Shown here piece by piece: positions 1 to 8,406 of a stretch of 64,000 bases of DNA. The DNA comes from Cyclobacteriaceae bacterium. Lineage in GTDB: Bacteria > Bacteroidota > Bacteroidia > Cytophagales > Cyclobacteriaceae. The notes below the pieces were generated by a model that made no database searches, was not told where the DNA came from, and saw nothing but the letters and a program-made list of their open reading frames with translations. The first letter of the stretch is position 1; each line of letters opens with the position of its first letter. The translations under genes and the position numbers were made by a program. Where the stretch lies: positions 1 through 64,000 of the forward strand of contig JAGQYI010000051.1 in NCBI GenBank assembly GCA_020436165.1, in the 5' to 3' direction.

Positions 1-2
1 GC

Positions 3-281
3 CAGGAGATTGACTACAATGGAGATAAGTTAATGAAGATTATGAACAAGGATTCGTTTAAAAAACGATTTGATATTTACAACGAAGACAAGCTGGTGCG
101 CCCGCCCAAAGGCTATGATGAAACCAATCCGCATATTGAATGGCTAAAGATGAAAAGCTTTTTGTTGATGGAGAGCTTTGCTGATAAAGTGGTGCTTGGA
201 AAGGATTATGTGGAAAAAGTAGTTTCCGGCTTTAAGGAAATGGCTCCTTTTAATGCGTTTTTGAGGGAAGGGATGAGTTAG
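3..281 (+). CDS. DUF2461 family protein, C-terminal part (truncated by window edge)
   Basis: The reading frame is open from the first bases of the window, so the gene begins outside it; the first internal ATG (position 33) is probably not the start. The visible 93 residues resemble the C-terminus of the DUF2461/TIGR02453 family: QEIDYNG, then SFKKRF, then the RPPKGYD segment and a closing helix pair. The family has no firmly established biochemical role. The gene ends at a TAG and is followed by a gene on the opposite strand about 10 bp away. Family assignment is from motif recall, so moderately sure. Confidence 0.7.
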   Translation, partial: QEIDYNGDKLMKIMNKDSFKKRFDIYNEDKLVRPPKGYDETNPHIEWLKMKSFLLMESFADKVVLGKDYVEKVVSGFKEMAPFNAFLREGMS

Positions 282-291
282 TAGGAATATT

Positions 292-495
292 TTAAAAATA
301 ATAATACTCAATTAAAAGTAACGCACCTAGCATAATAACACTGCCAACAGCAATATTAAAGATCCGTTGTTTGTCAGATCTTTCATTTAGGCTCCCTCTT
401 AAACCAGTTAATATCCATATTAATAGGGCACCAGTAAACTCAAGTATGTTTAGAATTAGCATTTTTTTAATTTGAACAATAGTTAGCTTACACAA
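292..495 (-). CDS. small two-helix membrane protein, unknown function
   Basis: A 67-residue product with two hydrophobic stretches (about residues 13-31 and 47-65) separated by a charged, Arg/Asp-rich loop, so probably an inner-membrane hairpin protein. The longest frame opens with TTG inside the last codons of the upstream response regulator (8 bp overlap); an internal ATG at residue 12 (base 462) would give a 56-residue protein without overlap. Position and strand suggest it is co-transcribed with the LytS/LytTR pair. I do not recognise a family. It could be a chance frame, but the membrane-like composition and tight spacing argue for a real gene. Confidence 0.5.
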   Translation of the reverse strand: MCKLTIVQIKKMLILNILEFTGALLIWILTGLRGSLNERSDKQRIFNIAVGSVIMLGALLLIEYYYF

Positions 496-1237
496 TCATA
501 TCCCTTATTTGCTTAGCATACGAACGGCTTACCGAATAGCTTTTCTTGTTTTCCATTACTACAGATAATGTTCCATTGCTATGCTTTTCAAGCTCCTGCA
601 ACCGGTTAATGTTAATAATTGTTGAGCGGTGAATCCGGATAAAGACGGCTGGGTCCAGCCTTGTGGCCAGTTTGGAAATACCCGATGAGCTTAAAAACTG
701 GTCGCTTTGGGTAGATATAACCGTATAATCACCGGAAGCTTCCAGGCAAATTATATTTTGTACCGGCAAGTTGATGAGCTTATCCTTTTTCTGAACAAAC
801 AAGTTGGGCGTATAACTTTGAATTTGCTGTTGAGTAAACTCTTCAATTAACTTTTCAAAGTTTTTATCGTTGTTGGCAATTCGCTTAATGGCTCGGCTAA
901 CCGCCTGGTCGAACCGAGATTTGTCTAAGGGTTTGAGCAAATAGTCGATCGCATTGTTTTCAAATGCACGGATGGCATATTTATCGTACGCAGTACAAAA
1001 AATAACGAAGGGCTCATGATTTATTTTTTCCAAAACCTCAAACCCATCTTTACCGGGCATTTGCACGTCCAAAAACAGAAGATCAGGCTTCTTACTGTCT
1101 ATCAACTGAATAGCTTCACTCGCTTTGCCCGATTGCGCCACTACTTCAATTTGAGGGAAGTCGGCCAAATATTCAATAACAAAATCCCGAGCTAACTGTT
1201 CATCATCAACTACCAGACATTTTACTTTGTTTTCCAT
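488..1237 (-). CDS. LytTR-family response regulator transcription factor
   Basis: Residues 1-120 form a receiver domain with the acidic pair D11/D12, phospho-acceptor D57 (in LLFLDVQMPG), T82 and K102. Residues about 145-245 form a LytTR DNA-binding domain, with the typical IICLEASGDYT and FIRIHRSTIININ segments. The protein is a cytoplasmic DNA-binding regulator activated by phosphorylation. Its start overlaps the end of the sensor kinase gene by 16 bp, showing translational coupling and naming its partner. Length (249) is normal for the class. Targets cannot be told from the sequence. Confidence 0.95.
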   Translation of the reverse strand: MENKVKCLVVDDEQLARDFVIEYLADFPQIEVVAQSGKASEAIQLIDSKKPDLLFLDVQMPGKDGFEVLEKINHEPFVIFCTAYDKYAIRAFENNAIDYLLKPLDKSRFDQAVSRAIKRIANNDKNFEKLIEEFTQQQIQSYTPNLFVQKKDKLINLPVQNIICLEASGDYTVISTQSDQFLSSSGISKLATRLDPAVFIRIHRSTIININRLQELEKHSNGTLSVVMENKKSYSVSRSYAKQIRDMIV

Positions 1238-2295
1238 GGAATTTGAAAGTTTACTGAGTACCCTTCTTCAGTTGCATTTATTTTTAACCTCGACCTATAA
1301 TCAAACATATTTTTGAGTCGTTCATTAGAGTTTTTCAATCCAACGCCCGATTTACTTGTTTCGTATTCCGAGTTATTATGGATGCCCACCCCATTGTCAC
1401 TCAATTCAATATATACCCAATCTTTGCCTTTAGTAATCCGTAAGGTAATAATACCACCCTCTTCCTTAGGAGAAATTCCGTGTTTAACAGAGTTTTCTAC
1501 CAATGGCTGCAACACCATGGGAGGGAGTTTCAGGCCCATACACTCCTTATCTATGTCCTCTTTAAAAACCAGGCGTTCTCCAAACCGCACTTGCTGAATG
1601 GCAATGTAATTTCTGATAAACTCAAGCTCTTCTGATAATGAGGCCGCTGGAAGGTCGTTAGAATCAAGTGCATAGCGTATAACATCCGAAAGCATCGACA
1701 TCATTTTGCGGGCTTTTATTTTGTCAGTGCCCATAAGAGTACTTATGCTATTGAGCGTATTAAAAAGAAAATGAGGATTTATCTGCGATTTGAGCAATGA
1801 CATTTGCATCTGGTTATTTTCAATAGCCAGTTTGGTCTTTTCGTTTTCGTTTTGGCGAATGGTTTCTATATACCTTATGATATAGTAAACCGTAATGGCC
1901 GTAACATATTCCAGGTTATATTGCATGGAGGCAATACCCAGTTGTTCCAAAAGATATTCCTGCCACTCCTCAAACGACTTGAAATCGTCAAGATAGTATT
2001 CAAGAAAGTAACTGATGGAAGCAAGTATTATAAATGATACTATAATGCCCACAAGGTGTCCGGCAATTTGAACAACTATTTTTCGTTTAAATAATAGCGA
2101 AGACCATTTCCAGGCCACCCAAGCCATCGCGCAAACAGAAATATTTAATAAAATGCCATTGATTACGGTAGATGCAAATGGACGAAGCGTTATGTATTGA
2201 AACGTGACCCCAATGGTAAAAATGAATGTGTACCAAAGGCACAAAAGCAGGAAGGACTTACCCCAAATTGAAGATATATTGATTTGTTTTAACAA
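1222..2295 (-). CDS. LytS/YehU-type sensor histidine kinase
   Basis: Four membrane segments (about residues 14-35, 45-65, 75-95 and 125-142) are followed by a His_kinase domain with the phospho-acceptor H175 in the INPHFLFNTLNS motif and a C-terminal HATPase with an N box near residues 265-275 and a glycine box (DNGVGI). There is no periplasmic sensing domain, as usual for the Bacteroidetes LytS-like class. The frame opens with TTG; no early in-frame ATG exists, so TTG is likely the true start. It is co-transcribed with the overlapping LytTR regulator. The divergent gene at 2377 could be a target, which is inference only. Confidence 0.93.
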   Translation of the reverse strand: MLKQINISSIWGKSFLLLCLWYTFIFTIGVTFQYITLRPFASTVINGILLNISVCAMAWVAWKWSSLLFKRKIVVQIAGHLVGIIVSFIILASISYFLEYYLDDFKSFEEWQEYLLEQLGIASMQYNLEYVTAITVYYIIRYIETIRQNENEKTKLAIENNQMQMSLLKSQINPHFLFNTLNSISTLMGTDKIKARKMMSMLSDVIRYALDSNDLPAASLSEELEFIRNYIAIQQVRFGERLVFKEDIDKECMGLKLPPMVLQPLVENSVKHGISPKEEGGIITLRITKGKDWVYIELSDNGVGIHNNSEYETSKSGVGLKNSNERLKNMFDYRSRLKINATEEGYSVNFQIPWKTK

Positions 2296-2348
2296 ATTAC
2301 CTTGAGGTTGGTTACCAAAGTTAATAGAATTGTGATAACTATATTAAG

Positions 2349-2362
2349 AAGATATATATCTT
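2349..2362. promoter_or_regulatory. perfect 14-bp palindrome in divergent intergenic region
   Basis: AAGATATATATCTT reads the same on both strands. It lies between the divergently transcribed sensor kinase gene and the carboxypeptidase-regulatory-domain gene, 14 bp before the latter's ATG. It could be an operator, or just an AT-rich chance palindrome. Confidence 0.25.
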
Positions 2363-2376
2363 GCATAAATAGTTGT

Positions 2377-3606
2377 ATGAAACAAAAAGTAACTTTTTTA
2401 ATTGGCTTGATTTTTATTGTTGGCATTGCTCTTGGTCAGGAGAAAAGCATTACGATTTCCGGTAAGGTTACTGACTCAGAAACAGGAGAGGTTTTGCCCT
2501 ATGCAACTGTTGGACTAATTGGGTTACCAATAGGAACAATAACAAACTCTCAGGGTGAATTTGATTTCCATATTCCTGCTATGTATTCTGCGGAAACCTT
2601 CCAAATTACCATGATTGGGTATGAAGGGTTTCGCGCGCCTGTTACAAAGGCAGAAACATTAAATGTGTTTGCTTTAAAGAAAAGCACAACGGTTCTGGAA
2701 GAAGTTGTGGTAAGCGATAGCCTTACCGCTGGAGAAATTTTTACAATTGCATTAAATAGAATACCTCTTAACTATCCTATGGAGCCCTACGAAATGGATG
2801 GGTTTTACAGGGATGTAAAGAAGGTGGGCGATAAGTATGTTTCTCTACTGGAAGCAGCCATTACTATTTATGATAAGGACTACGAAGCCCCAAGGGATTA
2901 CACAAAAGTGAGGGAACGGGTTGCAATTAAAGAGATTCGAAAAAGTTATGATTACGATATTGCCTATGCCAAGTACTTTGAGCAGTATAATTTACTGGAA
3001 GATTTGCTTTTGGACAACAATGTAAAGTACAGATCATTTAATAATGAGCCTCAGTTCTACGAAATGCTTAAAAGAAAAATGGTTAGTGGAGTTGATAACA
3101 AGCCACTTTATCTTATTTATCTGCATCAACCAGGTTATGATCTGAATGTATACATTGACCCTGAAACATATGGAATTATAAGAATTGAATTTGGCTGGGG
3201 AAATGGAGCTGACCCAATTTTTACATACAGAAAAAATCGAAAATTGATGAACAATGTGATGAGATTGGACAAACTGGTAGAATTTGAGCCACATAATGGC
3301 AAACTATATCTTAAATACATTAGAACAAACTACAAGAACCAGTGGGTTAACACCAATTTGGACACCAATGAAAAGGACACAGAGTTGTTTCAGGAGTTAT
3401 TGATAAATAACATAAATGATAAAACCCCAAATTGGATAAGCAGCTCGCAAAAAATGAAGCACTATGGACTCCAATATCAGCATGGCGCATACAATAAGGT
3501 TTTCTGGGACAACTACAACGTTATAAAAGAAACACCCCTCGATCAGGAAATTGTAAAGGATCTTGAGGAACATATGTCTTTGGAAAAACAATTTGAGGAA
3601 AACTGA
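2377..3606 (+). CDS. secreted protein with carboxypeptidase-like regulatory domain
   Basis: The ATG at 2377 is chosen because it is directly followed by a signal peptide (MKQKVTFLIGLIFIVGIALG, cleavage near residue 20); the longer frame from a TTG at 2302 would bury that signal behind a basic extension. Residues about 24-110 are a CarboxypepD_reg-like beta-sandwich (ITISGKVTDSETGEVLPYATV, then GTITNSQGEFDF). The remaining 300 residues resemble the conserved tail of Bacteroidetes envelope proteins of this type; no TonB-dependent barrel is present. Mature length is about 390. Likely periplasmic or outer-membrane associated, function unknown. It is divergent from the LytS/LytTR operon. Confidence 0.85.
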   Translation: MKQKVTFLIGLIFIVGIALGQEKSITISGKVTDSETGEVLPYATVGLIGLPIGTITNSQGEFDFHIPAMYSAETFQITMIGYEGFRAPVTKAETLNVFALKKSTTVLEEVVVSDSLTAGEIFTIALNRIPLNYPMEPYEMDGFYRDVKKVGDKYVSLLEAAITIYDKDYEAPRDYTKVRERVAIKEIRKSYDYDIAYAKYFEQYNLLEDLLLDNNVKYRSFNNEPQFYEMLKRKMVSGVDNKPLYLIYLHQPGYDLNVYIDPETYGIIRIEFGWGNGADPIFTYRKNRKLMNNVMRLDKLVEFEPHNGKLYLKYIRTNYKNQWVNTNLDTNEKDTELFQELLINNINDKTPNWISSSQKMKHYGLQYQHGAYNKVFWDNYNVIKETPLDQEIVKDLEEHMSLEKQFEEN

Positions 3607-3620
3607 TTCAACTCCTTTTT

Positions 3621-3776
3621 ATGTTGTTTATCGAGGATATATGCAGCTCATTGATTTTGATTTTCCACTTTGGTCTGCACACTGTACTTTAGTATCAACA
3701 AGCCAACTAATAGAAAGTAAATCCTTCGGGCGATAGTTTATGATTGCTATCAGTTCGAAGGATTTTACGTTTTAAA
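3621..3776 (+). repeat. diverged direct repeat, copy A, with long hairpin
   Basis: About 156 bp that match 3897-4052 without a gap at a constant offset of 276 bp. The first half is similar but diverged; from 3694 on the copies share 39 identical bases and then about 90% identity to the end. The conserved part holds an 18-bp hairpin (3719-3765). No open reading frame of note runs through it. The remaining DNA up to the second copy (3777-3896) is AT-rich, holds a small hairpin with 7-bp arms (TGGTTTA/TAAACCA, 3777-3794), and shows nothing else. Confidence 0.85.
3719..3774 (+). terminator. long hairpin with T-rich tail, copy A
   Basis: Left arm 3719-3736, loop 3737-3746, right arm 3747-3765 with one bulged A, giving an 18-pair stem including G-U pairs when read as plus-strand RNA, followed by a T-rich stretch. 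It could end transcription of the gene closing at 3606, but it lies over 100 bp downstream and is longer than usual terminators, so another structured-RNA role is possible. Confidence 0.45.
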
Positions 3777-3896
3777 TGGTTTAGTGTTAAACCAATTCAA
3801 GCAGCCGAATATACTTTTTTAGACTATTTTCTATTTGTTTTTAACACACACAAAATCAGAAAGTTATAGCATTTTAGTTTAGATAAACTTTAATTT

Positions 3897-4052
3897 ATGT
3901 CATTCATCGACAATTTCTGCAACTCAACGATTTTTATTTTCTGATTTACCTTCAACACCATACCTTAGAATCAACAAGCCAACTAATAGAAAGTAAATCC
4001 TTCGGGCGGTAGTTTATAAATGCTATCAGTTCGGGGGATTTTGCTTTTTAAG
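3897..4052 (+). repeat. diverged direct repeat, copy B, with long hairpin
   Basis: Second copy of the 3621-3776 unit. It keeps the whole hairpin (3995-4041): the three substitutions inside the stem relative to copy A turn A-U or U-A pairs into G-U or U-G pairs, so all pairing is kept in a plus-strand transcript. The copy ends about 40 bp before the 3-prime end of the convergent acetyltransferase gene. Confidence 0.85.
3995..4050 (+). terminator. long hairpin with T-rich tail, copy B
   Basis: Same 18-pair stem as copy A (arms 3995-4012 and 4023-4041) followed by a T-rich tail. Possible terminator on the plus strand; see copy A for the alternative. Confidence 0.45.
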
Positions 4053-4092
4053 CCTGTTTCAATTAATAAGCGAGAAATTAGCTGGAATTGGC

Positions 4093-4596
4093 CTAAAGTT
4101 GACTTTCAAAAAGCAGACACTCTTCATTTTCCAGCATAAAAGTTTTAGTATACAAGAATCCTAATTTCTCAAGTAGTTTCAGGGATCGTTTGTTTTCCTG
4201 GGTGGTGAAGGCCACAATCTTTGGACACATATTCTTCTTTTTTACAAAATCTAAAACGGCTTTTGAACCTTCAAAAGCCAGGCCTTTGCCTTCAAATTCC
4301 GGCAATAAGGCATATCCCAGGTCAAAATCATTGAGAAAATGTCTTTTTACAAACCCACAGATACCAGCAAACTCGTTAGAACTTATTATTCTTAATCCAT
4401 ACATCCCTATTCCATGCTCCTGATAACTTTTAATTGGTCCGTTTAGAAGATACTCCCGGGCATCTTCAACAGTTTTTATATTTCTGTCCCCAATAAATTG
4501 TATCCAGGTTGGGCTATTCATGAGCTTATAAATGTCCGAATCATTTTCCGGCTTCAGCTCAAAAATGGATAGCCTTTTAGTTCTGATAATTTCCAA
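4093..4596 (-). CDS. GNAT family N-acetyltransferase (RimJ/RimL-like)
   Basis: 167 residues of the Acetyltransf_3 type: the N-terminal RTKRLSIFELKPEND strand, the substrate region, and the acetyl-CoA motif A around GYALLPEFEGKGLA (pattern xGxG/A), then the C-terminal NKRSLKLLEKLGF helix typical of the family. It transfers an acetyl group from acetyl-CoA to an amine, but the substrate is not predictable. The frame opens with TTG; the next ATG (residue 26) would cut into the fold. It lies 12 bp downstream of recN on the same strand. Confidence 0.88.
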   Translation of the reverse strand: MEIIRTKRLSIFELKPENDSDIYKLMNSPTWIQFIGDRNIKTVEDAREYLLNGPIKSYQEHGIGMYGLRIISSNEFAGICGFVKRHFLNDFDLGYALLPEFEGKGLAFEGSKAVLDFVKKKNMCPKIVAFTTQENKRSLKLLEKLGFLYTKTFMLENEECLLFESQL

Positions 4597-4607
4597 ACCA
4601 AAAAATG

Positions 4608-6260
4608 TTATAATGACATTAATTCGCGTGCGCTTTCATAAGCACTTTCGGATGGATTGTCTCCACCTATCATTTTGGCAATTGCTTCGGTGCTTTGGTC
4701 GCTGGTGAGCTTTCTGATGTTACTCATTGCCCTGTCTGAAGAGTTGTCCTTGTAAACGAAGTAGTGTGTTTCGCCTTTAGCAGCTATTTGAGGCAAGTGG
4801 CTAATTGCAATTACCTGATGATTCTGAGCCATTTTGCGCATCATGTCTCCCATTTTTAAGGCAATTTCTCCTGAAATACCTGTATCTATTTCGTCAAATA
4901 CGATGGTAGGCAGAGCAGTTTTGTCAGCCAAAAGGTATTTAATGCAGAACATAAGGCGGGAGTATTCTCCACCAGAAGCTACCTGCTTTAAAGTTTGGGG
5001 CGCCAAACCTTTATTAGCACTAAATAAGATCGTGAAATCATCAATTCCATTAGGCCCAAGCGCTTTGCTAGTTGTCTGAACAGAGATAGTTGCATCCGGC
5101 ATGCCAAGGCTCACCAATAACAATTCAATTGCCTTACAAAAGGGTTCGGAAGCATCAATTCTGTTGATGCTTATTTTTTTTGCCAGTTCAAGGGCCTTAT
5201 CTTCCGATTGTTGCATTTCTGCCCTGGCTTTTGCAATAGCTTCTTCAAGATTGCCAGCAGTAAAGCTCTTATCTTCCAATTCCTTTTGAATTTTGATAAG
5301 CGATTCTACAGTAGTTACTTGATGTTTTTTTTGAAGTTGGTAAATGCTACTAAGTCGTTGCTGTACTTGCTCTGTGCGAGCAAAATCAACTTCAATCGAA
5401 TCTTCCTCATTCTCAATATCGCGTGCAAGTTCTTTAAGCTCAATAAAGGCGCGCTCAAAATGCTCATCCAGTTTTTGAAACTCAGTTCCATAATTAGCTA
5501 ATTGCTTTAGATTCATTTTGACCAATTGTAACCTATCAAGCGCTCCATATTCCATGTCATTAAGAGAGGTTAGTGCTTCGTTTAGCTTCTGTTTGATCTC
5601 CTCTGCATTTTCAAGAACTTTAAGTTCTTCTTCCAGATGCTCTTGTTCACCTGCTTCGAGATTTAATTTGACCAATTCGTTAAGTAAAAAGGAATTGTAA
5701 TCAGCATCTTTTTGTAAATCATTTCCTTCTGAAACCAGCTTATGAAAATGTTTTTCCTTTTCCTTAAAGCTCTTGTAGAAGTTGTTAAATTCTTCCACTT
5801 GCTTCTGGGTACCCGCAAAAGCATCGATAAGTCCTAGTTGAAAATCGGATGTTCCCAGCTGAAGGGTCTCATTCTGAGAATGCACATCCATGAGATATTG
5901 ACCAAGCTTTTTGAGCACATCAAGCGTTACAGGTGTATCGTTGACAAAGGCTCTGGATTTACCTGAAGGCGTTATTTCTCTTCGGATTACACACTCTTTA
6001 TCGTAATCCAGGTCTTCTTCTTCAAAAAGGTTTTTCAGGTTATATTCATTTATGGTAAATATACCCTCAATAATACACTTGGTTCCTTCATCAAGTAGCA
6101 CTTTTGTATCGGCTCTATTTCCCAAAAGAAGTCCAACGGCACCCAGCATAATCGATTTACCCGCACCTGTCTCTCCAGTGATAATATTAAGTCCTCTGGA
6201 AGGACTCATTACCAATTCTTTGATGAGCGCATAATTTTGTATGGTAAGCCGATTAAGCAT
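4608..6260 (-). CDS. recN: DNA repair protein RecN
   Basis: An SMC-like ATPase acting in double-strand break repair. Residues 29-36 are the Walker A motif (GETGAGKS); the middle is a long coiled coil (about 155-390) interrupted by a short hinge-like region; the C-terminal head carries the ABC signature region (LKQVASGGEYSRLMFC) and Walker B (PTIVFDEIDTGISG). Length 550 is normal. It is the last gene of the bamD-rpoZ-coaBC-porD-recN run, 48 bp after porD, an order I recall as common in Bacteroidetes. Confidence 0.97.
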   Translation of the reverse strand: MLNRLTIQNYALIKELVMSPSRGLNIITGETGAGKSIMLGAVGLLLGNRADTKVLLDEGTKCIIEGIFTINEYNLKNLFEEEDLDYDKECVIRREITPSGKSRAFVNDTPVTLDVLKKLGQYLMDVHSQNETLQLGTSDFQLGLIDAFAGTQKQVEEFNNFYKSFKEKEKHFHKLVSEGNDLQKDADYNSFLLNELVKLNLEAGEQEHLEEELKVLENAEEIKQKLNEALTSLNDMEYGALDRLQLVKMNLKQLANYGTEFQKLDEHFERAFIELKELARDIENEEDSIEVDFARTEQVQQRLSSIYQLQKKHQVTTVESLIKIQKELEDKSFTAGNLEEAIAKARAEMQQSEDKALELAKKISINRIDASEPFCKAIELLLVSLGMPDATISVQTTSKALGPNGIDDFTILFSANKGLAPQTLKQVASGGEYSRLMFCIKYLLADKTALPTIVFDEIDTGISGEIALKMGDMMRKMAQNHQVIAISHLPQIAAKGETHYFVYKDNSSDRAMSNIRKLTSDQSTEAIAKMIGGDNPSESAYESARELMSL

Positions 6261-6308
6261 ATGCGATTATAGGCATTTTTTTGAACAGAAGTTCAAAGTT
6301 AAAAAGCT

Positions 6309-7217
6309 CTACTTTAAAATTGCTTTGTAGATATCTTCTTTAGTTGGATTGAGTTCAACCAACAGATTATAGGCTTTTCGCTTATCTTGAATAGTTGCAT
6401 CGGCAAAAATGTTCACCAGTTCTTCAGATTTTGCATCAAAAAAGCTGATTACAAAAATGGAGGAGGGATATCTTTCTTTAATTTTCTTAATACTTTCGAG
6501 CACTTCCAGTACCTGTTTTCTTGCTTCGTCAGGCTTGCTTTCAAACACATCAAGCCCTAACCGATGATACTTGTAGTATCCCACTCGCAGGTCTTCCATC
6601 TGCTGATTTGTTATATCTGTAATAAGGGCATATCGGTTGCGGGTACTTTCCAGTGCACCCCAGCCAGGTCTGTTACCCTGCTGCGCATTTGTCACAATGT
6701 TTTGAGCTTTCTGAAAATAAGGTGTTCCTGAGAGCTTGCCAAATGAATCGTAGTCCAACCCGATTATTACATAGGCATAGTAGGCTAGCATTGATGTTAT
6801 ATTGGATATATAGTCATTGTCATTGAAATTCAGAGGCTGCGATTCTATGTATTCGAACGACCAGTCTCTGTCAGCAAAATTGAATAAGATTGATTCATAA
6901 GTGGTGTTGTATATAGGCCGCGCTGAACGAATCTGAACGGTTGCTTTATACACACCAATGGAAGGCATTTCATTTAATGTAATTGAAAGCCCACATTTAA
7001 TTCGTTCTTCAGGTTTGATTTCATCCGGTGACCAATCGCGGTTATTAAGAAAGTTCTCAAAGGCTTTCTCCATATCTTCAAAAACGCGTTTGTCAGAGGT
7101 CTCAATTCTATCGGCATCAATTACAACATCGCAATTGAGGTCCTGACCCTTTAGGACGACATGTGCTGATAAAAGCAAATAAATAGTTAGAAGTCTAGAT
7201 GCGTTTTTCAATTTCAT
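6309..7217 (-). CDS. porD: T9SS component PorD (DUF4835)
   Basis: The N-terminus has a signal peptide (about residues 1-24). The rest matches the DUF4835 family: early DLNCDVVID segment, the RIKCGLSITLNEMPS core strand, the FNFADRDWSFEY segment, and the YYAYVIIGLDYDSFG stretch. PorD is needed for type IX secretion in Porphyromonas; its exact role there is not well defined. The start overlaps the end of coaBC by 23 bp. Together with sprA at 35-42 kb it shows a T9SS in this organism. Confidence 0.88.
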   Translation of the reverse strand: MKLKNASRLLTIYLLLSAHVVLKGQDLNCDVVIDADRIETSDKRVFEDMEKAFENFLNNRDWSPDEIKPEERIKCGLSITLNEMPSIGVYKATVQIRSARPIYNTTYESILFNFADRDWSFEYIESQPLNFNDNDYISNITSMLAYYAYVIIGLDYDSFGKLSGTPYFQKAQNIVTNAQQGNRPGWGALESTRNRYALITDITNQQMEDLRVGYYKYHRLGLDVFESKPDEARKQVLEVLESIKKIKERYPSSIFVISFFDAKSEELVNIFADATIQDKRKAYNLLVELNPTKEDIYKAILK

Positions 7218-8391
7218 GAAGTATATCCAGAGCTACCTGGTTTTTAGACTTTAACTCAAATTTCTGAATATTATTTTGCCTGTCTATGATTGTTATTTGA
7301 TTGGTGTCCTTTTGAAAACCTGCTCCCTGGTCATTTAGCGAATTAAGAACGATCATATCAAGGTTCTTGCGATCAAGCTTAGCTTGTGCATGTTCAATCT
7401 CTTTTTCTGTTTCAAGAGCGAAACCCACCGTAAACTGCTTGCCTGATTTTTTTTGACCTAACGTTTTTGCAATATCAATGGTTTTTGACATTTCAAGCGA
7501 ATAGGTATCTGAGTTCTTTTTGATTTTTTGATTGGCGACTTTACTTGGAGCGTAATCGGCTACTGCTGCTGCAAAAATGGCAATGTCTTGCTCTTTAAAA
7601 ACAGCATTACATGCTTCAAACATACTCTTCGAGTTAGTACAGAGCACGATATCTCCAGCAAACTGCTTTAAGTTCAGTGAATTTGGGCCAATAACCAAGG
7701 TTACTTTGGCTCCAAGCTTTTGGGCTTCCAGGGCAATCTCTAATCCCATTTTCCCTGATGAATAATTGCCAACAAAACGTACGGGATCAATGGGTTCGAA
7801 TGTAGGACCAGCTGTCACAAGAATTTTTTTACCCGAAAGAATTGAATCAGGATTAAGGAAATCTGTAATTGCTTTTACTATGTGTTCAGGCTCTGCCATG
7901 CGACCTTTGCCTTCGAGTCCACTTGCAAGCTCTCCTTCTTCGGCATCAATAATGTTAACCGCATGGCTGCCAAGTATACTAAGCGAATTGTTAGTTGTAG
8001 GATGCTGGTACATATCCAGATCCATTGCCGGGGCAACAAATACCGGGCAGCGTGCCGATAAGTAGGTAGTAATAAGCAAATTATCACTTTGACCATGAGC
8101 CATTTTAGACAATGTGCTTGCGGTAGCAGGAGCAATAATCATCAGGTCGGCCCACAAACCGAGCTCAACATGATTGTTCCACTGACCTGAACTATCCTTT
8201 TGAAAATCAGTTAATACCGGTTTACTACTCAGGGTTGATAAGGTCAGGGGGGTAATAAAAGAATGAGCAGAAGCGGTCATTAGAACCTGCACTTCTGCTC
8301 CTTGTTTTTTTAAAAGTCTTATTAAAAAGGCTGACTTGTATGCAGCAATTCCACCACACACTCCTACAATTATTTTCTTTCCCTGGAGCAT
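7195..8391 (-). CDS. coaBC: bifunctional phosphopantothenoylcysteine decarboxylase / phosphopantothenate-cysteine ligase
   Basis: Makes 4-phosphopantetheine for coenzyme A in two steps. Residues 1-180 are the flavin-dependent CoaC half (GGIAAYKS near residue 13, catalytic H74, PAMDLDMY at 121-128); residues about 187-398 are the CoaB half with the AGPTFEPIDPVRFVGNYSSG motif near 194-213. Two motif changes are visible in CoaC: Asp replaces Asn in the usual PXMNXXMW motif, and the segment ending GKGRMAEPE (161-169) has no nearby Cys. I believe such changes are shared by other Bacteroidetes. It lies 15 bp from rpoZ. Confidence 0.95.
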   Translation of the reverse strand: MLQGKKIIVGVCGGIAAYKSAFLIRLLKKQGAEVQVLMTASAHSFITPLTLSTLSSKPVLTDFQKDSSGQWNNHVELGLWADLMIIAPATASTLSKMAHGQSDNLLITTYLSARCPVFVAPAMDLDMYQHPTTNNSLSILGSHAVNIIDAEEGELASGLEGKGRMAEPEHIVKAITDFLNPDSILSGKKILVTAGPTFEPIDPVRFVGNYSSGKMGLEIALEAQKLGAKVTLVIGPNSLNLKQFAGDIVLCTNSKSMFEACNAVFKEQDIAIFAAAVADYAPSKVANQKIKKNSDTYSLEMSKTIDIAKTLGQKKSGKQFTVGFALETEKEIEHAQAKLDRKNLDMIVLNSLNDQGAGFQKDTNQITIIDRQNNIQKFELKSKNQVALDILHEIEKRI

Positions 8392-8406
8392 GGGGTTAAA
8401 TTTACT

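Noticed and set aside
2302..2376. Longer N-terminus of the carboxypeptidase-regulatory-domain protein from a TTG
   Set aside because: It would place 25 basic residues before a clear signal peptide starting at the ATG at 2377.
3621..4052. Repeat as a CRISPR array, attC site or insertion sequence end
   Set aside because: Only two long units with a 276-bp period, no spacers, no integrase or transposase nearby, and no terminal inverted repeats or target-site duplication seen.
4190..6234. Plus-strand frames of 60-97 codons over the GNAT and recN genes
   Set aside because: Antisense shadows with Ser-rich composition that mirrors the coding strand.
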